64,000 nt of DNA from the NCBI RefSeq assembly GCF_900114435.1, contig NZ_FOZK01000001.1:1521854-1585853 (forward strand), given 5' to 3'. This document shows, piece after piece, positions 59,695 to 64,000 of this stretch. The notes under the pieces are model-generated. The model saw only the letters and a program-made list of their open reading frames with translations, searched no databases and had not been told where the DNA came from. The stretch comes from Halomicrobium zhouii (GTDB taxonomy: Archaea; Halobacteriota; Halobacteria; Halobacteriales; Haloarculaceae). Position 1 is the first letter of the stretch; each line of letters starts with the position of its first letter. The position numbers and the translations under genes are program-made.

Positions 59695-61290
59695 TCACGT
59701 TGGTTCGGACTCCGGTTCGACCCGCCCGACGTCCGAGAAGTCGAATCGGGCACCGCCGGCGGGGCTCTCGCCGACGGCGACGTCCCAGCCGTGGGCGTCG
59801 GCGATGCTCCGGACGATGTTCAGTCCGAAGCCGGTCCCGTCCTCGTTCGTCGAGTAGCCCACGTCGAATATCGCCTCGCGCCGGTCGGCAGGAATCCCGG
59901 GGCCGTCGTCCTCGACGGCGAACCCCTTGTCGGTCCGGCGGACGGTGACGGTCACGTCGGGGCCGGCGTGTTCCACGCTATTGCGGAACACGTTCTCCAG
60001 GAGCTGGCGCAATCGGCTCCGGTCGGCGGACACCGTCCCGAGGTCGTCGTCGCACGCGAGCGTCGAGGCGTCGGCGCCCGTCGTCGCCCACGCCTCCTCG
60101 ACGACTTCTCGAAGCGGAACCGGTTCGAACTCGTCGATGGCCTCGCCCTGCCGGGCCAGCGTCAACAGGTCCGCGATGAGTTCGTCCATCCGTTCGAGCG
60201 CGTCCGCCGTCTTCGAGAAGCACTCCTCGTCTCCTGTCTCGCGGGCGAGCTGGAGGTTGCCGACTGCCACGGTCAGCGGGTTCCGGAGGTCGTGGCTGAC
60301 GATGCCGGCGAACTCTTCCAGGCGCTGGTTCTGTCGGGCCAGCTCGCGCTCGCGCTCGGCGAGGCGTTCGTTCGCCTGGATGGAGGCGATGGCGTGACCG
60401 ATGGTCTCGCCCAGGTCGGTGAGCACCGCCTGTTCGCGTTCCTCGAACACGTTGTGCCGGTCGGCGTAGATGCTGATGAAGCCGTAGACAGTCCCCTCGT
60501 GTCCGATCGGAACGACGGCCATCGACTGGACGCCACGGCTCTCCAGGATGTCCCACCACGGCTCCATCGACGGGTCCGCGAAGACGTTCTGCACGCACTG
60601 GATTTCGCGCTCCCTGATCGCGCGCCCCCCGGGACCGCCGCCGGTCGGACTGTCGTCGACGGTGACGTCGATCGACTCGTAGTAGTCGTCGTCGAGCCCG
60701 GACCACGCCGCCGGACGGACGACGCCCTCGGCATCGTCGTACCGGCCGACCCAGACGGACTCGTAGGCCGCTGACTCACTCAACCGGTCGCAGACGGCCT
60801 GTTCGAGCGACTTCCGGTCCGTCTGGTTGACCAGTTCCTCGGTGGCGACGCGGAGCGTGTCGTTGATCCGGTTCAGCTGTTCGACGGACTGCCGTTGCTC
60901 CAGGCGGCGGACGTCGTAGAGTCCGACGAGAAGCCCCACGAGCGCGCCGAACGTCGCGACGTTGACCATGGGGACGATGGAGTCCGACTGCGTGACCTCC
61001 AGCACGAGGGTGACGGCGAACATCCAGAGGCCGAACGCAAACAGGACGGTGACGCCGACACCGGTCCAGGCCAGCATCCGGCCCGCGAACCGGTCCGGAA
61101 CGAGGCGGCCACGGGCGACCTGGACGCCGACGCCCGTCATGACGAGCGAGAAGACCACTGGAAGCAACGTGACGAGCACCGCCAGTGCGCTCGTTTCGAC
61201 CCCGGTAGCGCTGGACAGGTGAAAGCCGGTCAGCAATAGACCGGCGCCGGCGATTATCGTGCCAGCGCTTCGGTTGGCAACGCCACGCAT
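59695..61290 (-). CDS. Membrane histidine kinase with GAF domain
   Basis: This 531-residue protein has four N-terminal helices (~10-125), a coiled linker, a GAF domain (~170-305: AYESVWVGRYDDAEGVVRPA; GVQSMAVVPIGHEGTVYGFI), the H-box GIVSHDLRNPLTVAVGNLQL (~330), and a HATPase (ENVFRNSVEHAG, VEDDGPGIP, GTGFGLNIVRSI). The GAF fold may sense a small ligand or redox state. No response regulator lies next to it, as is common for haloarchaeal orphan kinases. Confidence 0.9.
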   Translation of the reverse strand: MRGVANRSAGTIIAGAGLLLTGFHLSSATGVETSALAVLVTLLPVVFSLVMTGVGVQVARGRLVPDRFAGRMLAWTGVGVTVLFAFGLWMFAVTLVLEVTQSDSIVPMVNVATFGALVGLLVGLYDVRRLEQRQSVEQLNRINDTLRVATEELVNQTDRKSLEQAVCDRLSESAAYESVWVGRYDDAEGVVRPAAWSGLDDDYYESIDVTVDDSPTGGGPGGRAIREREIQCVQNVFADPSMEPWWDILESRGVQSMAVVPIGHEGTVYGFISIYADRHNVFEEREQAVLTDLGETIGHAIASIQANERLAERERELARQNQRLEEFAGIVSHDLRNPLTVAVGNLQLARETGDEECFSKTADALERMDELIADLLTLARQGEAIDEFEPVPLREVVEEAWATTGADASTLACDDDLGTVSADRSRLRQLLENVFRNSVEHAGPDVTVTVRRTDKGFAVEDDGPGIPADRREAIFDVGYSTNEDGTGFGLNIVRSIADAHGWDVAVGESPAGGARFDFSDVGRVEPESEPT

Positions 61291-61365
61291 TGGGGATAGT
61301 CTGCTATTCTCACAGATGAAACTTCCCCTCGGAGGGGTCCGAGCGTCGGTGACGCAGTCGACCGA

Positions 61366-61725
61366 TCAGCCGTCCGCCGCCGCGGTTTCGAACGCCGCCG
61401 CCGCTTCGAACACCGACGATTCCGTGGCGATGCGGAACGTCGTCTCCTCTCCGTCACGCTGTTCGCGTTCCAGGAATCCGGCGTCGACGAGCGCCTCGAC
61501 CGTACCGTCCAGGTAGAGCGTCTTGTACGCCACGCCGGAGGCGTCGCTCAGTTCGGTCTTGGTGTACTCCGCGTCGGCGTCGAGATCGAGGAGCGCGGCG
61601 ATGAGCGCCGCCGCGCCGTCGTAGGTGGCGACGAGGCCCCAGCCAGTGGCCCCCTGGTCGTCGCCGGCCTGCCCGTCCGTCCCACCGACTGCGCCCATCG
61701 AATCGAGGGGGTCCGACCCGTCCAT
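61366..61725 (-). CDS. Winged-helix protein, haloarchaeal
   Basis: This 119-residue protein starts at ATG 61725, 29 bases after TTTAACT on the minus strand; the longer frame overlaps the divergent Lrp gene. A Gly/Ser/Asp-rich N-terminus precedes a winged helix (ALIAALLDLDADAEYTKTEL; YLDGTVEALVDAGFLEREQR, ~47-110). I recall related small haloarchaeal regulators (DUF7437-like). Divergence from the Lrp gene suggests cross-regulation, but this is positional only. Confidence 0.7.
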   Translation of the reverse strand: MDGSDPLDSMGAVGGTDGQAGDDQGATGWGLVATYDGAAALIAALLDLDADAEYTKTELSDASGVAYKTLYLDGTVEALVDAGFLEREQRDGEETTFRIATESSVFEAAAAFETAAADG

Positions 61726-61846
61726 GGACTGGGTGAACGACCGAACCGAGTTAAACCCATCTGTCCCCTCGTGGGCCGATAGCTCGAGTGGCACACCGCC
61801 ACACACATGTAGTAATCCTTTAGTCCGCGCCCCCGAGCGTGTAGGT

Positions 61847-62341
61847 ATGGATAGTCGCGGCGAGATTCTGGAGCTACTCCGTGAGAACGCCCGGTACAGT
61901 GTCGAGGACATCGCCCGCCTCAGCGATAGCAGCGAAGACGACGTCGAGGCGGCCATCGCGGATCTAGAGTCCGCGGGCATCGTCCGGGGCTACCAGGCGG
62001 TGCTCGACTGGGGCGCCGTCGACGAGGACGACCAGCCGGTCCGGGCGTCGGTCGAACTCAACGTCACGCTGGACCGGGAGACCAGCTACGCCGACATCGC
62101 CGACCGCATCGCGAAGTTCCCGCAGGTCCGCTCCCTGCGCCTGATCAGCGGCGACTACGACTTCGACATGGTCGTCGAGGGCGACTCGATGAGCGAGGTG
62201 TCCCACTTCATCAGTGACAAGGTCGCGCCCATCCCGGAGGTGACCCAGACGGTCACTCACTACGTGATGGAGTCCTACAAGGAGCAGGGCATCGAGTTCG
62301 GCGACGGCCACGACGACGACCGGCTGTCGATCTCCCCATGA
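61847..62341 (+). CDS. Lrp/AsnC-family regulator paired with an aminotransferase
   Basis: This 164-residue protein has the Lrp layout: helix-turn-helix (ILELLRENARYSVEDIARLS; DVEAAIADLESAGIVRGYQA) and a RAM domain (~65-145) ending with a short acidic tail. TAATCCTTTAGTC upstream places the ATG at 61847. The stop overlaps the start of the aminotransferase gene (ATGA at 62338-62341), so the two are translationally coupled and the regulator probably responds to an amino acid handled by that enzyme. Confidence 0.92.
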   Translation: MDSRGEILELLRENARYSVEDIARLSDSSEDDVEAAIADLESAGIVRGYQAVLDWGAVDEDDQPVRASVELNVTLDRETSYADIADRIAKFPQVRSLRLISGDYDFDMVVEGDSMSEVSHFISDKVAPIPEVTQTVTHYVMESYKEQGIEFGDGHDDDRLSISP

Positions 62342-63483
62342 CCATCGAGCCGGCCGACCGCGTCGACCAGGTGCCGCCGTCGGGAATCCGGCGCTTCTTC
62401 GAACTGGCCGAGGAGATGGACGACATCATCTCGCTGGGCGTCGGGGAGCCGGACTTCTCCGCGCCGTGGGCCGCCCGCGAGGCCGCCATCGCCTCCCTGG
62501 AACAGGGGAAGACGTCCTACACGGCAAACCGCGGCAAGCGCGAGCTCCGCGAACTGATCGCCGAGGACGTCGACGACCGTTACGACCTCGACTACGACGC
62601 CGACGAGGAGATACTCGTCACCGCTGGCGCGAGCGAGGCGCTGGACCTCGCGTTCAGGGCGCTGCTCAACCCCGGCGACACGGTCGCGGTCGTCCAGCCG
62701 GCGTACGTCTCCTACGTCCCCGGTGCCATCTTCGCCGGCTGTGACGTCGTGGACGTCACGACACGCGCGGAAGACGAGTTCAAACTCACCGCCGAGGTGC
62801 TCCGGGAGTCGGGCGCCGCCGACGCCGACGCGCTCGTCTACTGCTACCCCAACAACCCGACGGGCGCGACGATGACCGAGTCGGAACTGGAACCGGTCGC
62901 CGCGTTCGCCCGGGAGCACGACCTGACCGTCTTCGCCGACGAGATCTACTCGGAGCTGAGCTACGAGCACGAGCACACCTCCATCGCCAGTCTGCCCGGA
63001 ATGCGCGAGCGGACCGTCGTCTTCAACGGCTTCTCGAAGGCCTACGCGATGACCGGGCTGCGCCTGGGGTACGCGCTCGCACCGCCCGAGGCCGTCGCGG
63101 CGATGAACCGCGTCCACCAGTACTCGATGCTGTCGGCGCCGACGACGGCCCAGTACGCCGCCATCGAGGCCCTGGAGACCTGCGGCGACGAGGTCGAGGA
63201 GATGTGCGCCCAGTACGACCGGCGGCGCAACTTCGTCCTCTCGCGGTTCGAGGAGATGGGCCTGGAGTGTTTCCCCGCCGCGGGTGCGTTCTACGCGTTC
63301 CCGGAGTGTCCGGGCGAGGACGCGAACGAGTTCGCCGAAGCCCTCCTGGAGGAGCAGAAAGTGGCCGTCGTCCCCGGGACGGCCTTCGGCGAAGGCGGTG
63401 CCGGCCACCTCCGCGTCTCCTACGCGACAGGACTCGGGGAACTGAAGGAAGCGATGGCCCGCATCGAAACGTTCATCAGTTGA
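62338..63483 (+). CDS. PLP-dependent class I/II aminotransferase
   Basis: This 381-residue enzyme has the aspartate-aminotransferase fold. Key parts are ISLGVGEPDFSAPWAAREAA, the TSYTANRGKRELRELIAEDV segment, YPNNPTGATM, FADEIYSEL with the cofactor-binding Asp, and FNGFSKAYAMTGLRLGY with the PLP-linked Lys. It probably transfers amino groups between an amino acid and 2-oxoglutarate, but the substrate (aspartate, aromatic or branched) is not clear. Co-expression with the Lrp regulator implies amino-acid control. Confidence 0.93.
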   Translation: MTIEPADRVDQVPPSGIRRFFELAEEMDDIISLGVGEPDFSAPWAAREAAIASLEQGKTSYTANRGKRELRELIAEDVDDRYDLDYDADEEILVTAGASEALDLAFRALLNPGDTVAVVQPAYVSYVPGAIFAGCDVVDVTTRAEDEFKLTAEVLRESGAADADALVYCYPNNPTGATMTESELEPVAAFAREHDLTVFADEIYSELSYEHEHTSIASLPGMRERTVVFNGFSKAYAMTGLRLGYALAPPEAVAAMNRVHQYSMLSAPTTAQYAAIEALETCGDEVEEMCAQYDRRRNFVLSRFEEMGLECFPAAGAFYAFPECPGEDANEFAEALLEEQKVAVVPGTAFGEGGAGHLRVSYATGLGELKEAMARIETFIS

Positions 63484-63551
63484 TAACTACCCGGTTTTCG
63501 ACCGGTATCACGGCGTAAAGCTTTTTCACCCATACAGGTAGATGAATGATA

Positions 63552-64000
63552 ATGGCTATTGATGATACGGGTGGACAGGCGTCCGACGGCGCGAACCGCG
63601 GGGGAGGTTCGCAGACCGACCGTGAGGACGTTACCGTCGGGGACTACACGTGGGACGACCTGCGGCGTGACCACCACACGGGGGGACGATTCGACCGGAG
63701 CGAGTACCTCGGTTTCGAACCGCAGCGCATCCGCGACCGCATCGAAACCGCGGCGGGCAAGGCGAAGGGACTGAACGAGGTCTTCGAGGAGTACCTCGAC
63801 CCGGAGGCGACGCCGGTCGCCAAAGACGTCTACACCTGGGAGCACTTCAAGCGGGAGTACTACTACGAGGACGACGGCTCCGTCCCGCGGACCCGCGGCG
63901 GCGAAAAGGTACCCTTCGAACCCGAGGAGTACCTCGGCTTCGAACCCGACGAGACCGAAAATAGACTCGCCCACGCGGGCGACGTCGGGGACCTGATGTC
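63552..64000 (+). CDS. N-terminal part of a probable type II/IV secretion-system ATPase
   Basis: The gene starts at ATG 63552 and runs off the right edge, so ~149 residues are visible. It begins MAIDDTGGQASDGANRGGGS, a disordered start, then repeated segments of the type DYTWDDLRRDHHT and YTWEHFKREYYYED, with EYLGFEP appearing twice and the end FEPDETENRLAHAGDVGDLM. This resembles the N-terminal region of haloarchaeal archaellum/pilus ATPases (ArlI/PilB-like), but the Walker motifs lie outside the window, so this is tentative. TAAAGCTTTTT ~30 bases upstream is a plausible promoter. Confidence 0.5.
   Translation, partial: MAIDDTGGQASDGANRGGGSQTDREDVTVGDYTWDDLRRDHHTGGRFDRSEYLGFEPQRIRDRIETAAGKAKGLNEVFEEYLDPEATPVAKDVYTWEHFKREYYYEDDGSVPRTRGGEKVPFEPEEYLGFEPDETENRLAHAGDVGDLM

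Overview
The window looks like a stretch of chromosome from a halophilic archaeon (class Halobacteria). It is GC-rich, the predicted proteins are very acidic, and many genes have a TATA-like box about 27-30 bases before the start codon, as expected for leaderless transcripts. The gene families are also haloarchaeal: a split nuoJ, a CbiX/DR2241 pair, a haem-copper oxidase with small membrane satellites, fused 2-oxoacid:ferredoxin oxidoreductase subunits, aTrm112, and a salactin/volactin-type actin. No rRNA operon, CRISPR array or intact insertion sequence was seen.

Layout. 0-7.2 kb holds the distal part of a complex-I-like nuo operon (nuoH, I, J1, J2, K, L, M, N), interrupted after nuoI by a hairpin cluster and a new promoter. 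7.2-9.8 kb holds an MBL hydrolase, a small charged protein, tRNA-Val(CAC) with a duplicated 3' end, and a 0.7 kb gene-free stretch carrying two divergent structured elements. 9.8-14.4 kb encodes secreted or membrane proteins. 14.6-19.1 kb is a possible cell-organisation cluster: an actin homologue, a FlaD/E-domain protein, a ParA ATPase and a long CheW protein. 19.1-23.2 kb holds an NDH-2-like oxidoreductase and the ribosomal genes L11 and L1-L10-L12. 23.3-32.5 kb holds a TctA-like permease, CorA, CysS, lipoproteins and CbiX/DR2241. 32.5-39.5 kb holds aTrm112, a histidine kinase, PurA, a winged-helix protein and a long coiled-coil protein. 39.7-43.1 kb is a haem-copper oxidase cluster. 43.2-53.3 kb holds methylmalonyl-CoA mutase, a CBS-ParB protein, an RCK-DHH protein, an Lrp regulator, KorAB and an acyl-CoA dehydrogenase. 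53.4-64 kb holds CheC, an O-methyltransferase, a beta-helix surface protein, regulators, MscS, a redoxin, a GAF histidine kinase, an Lrp/aminotransferase pair and the start of a probable secretion ATPase.

How the genes fit together. Nuo, the NDH-2-like enzyme and the haem-copper oxidase form an aerobic respiratory chain. KorAB, acyl-CoA dehydrogenase and methylmalonyl-CoA mutase supply 2-oxoacid, fatty-acid and propionyl-CoA oxidation. CheC, CheW, ParA, the FlaD/E-like protein and the possible secretion ATPase point to motility and chemotaxis.

Main discoveries. (1) A family of structured elements at four loci (9188-9289, 9501-9625, 24630-24784, 30121-30323). All begin with ACTGAAAGGG and end with GGGCTTTC. 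Within each of two subtypes, long blocks are identical while the paired stems have entirely different sequences that still pair, which is strong evidence for selected RNA (or DNA) structure. (2) A ParA/CheW pair resembling the bacterial ParC/ParP system for placing chemosensory arrays, next to an actin and a FlaD/E protein. (3) Three arrays of perfect hairpins between or at the ends of genes, including a 66-bp tandem repeat and seven or eight successive stem-loops starting inside the oxidase stop region.
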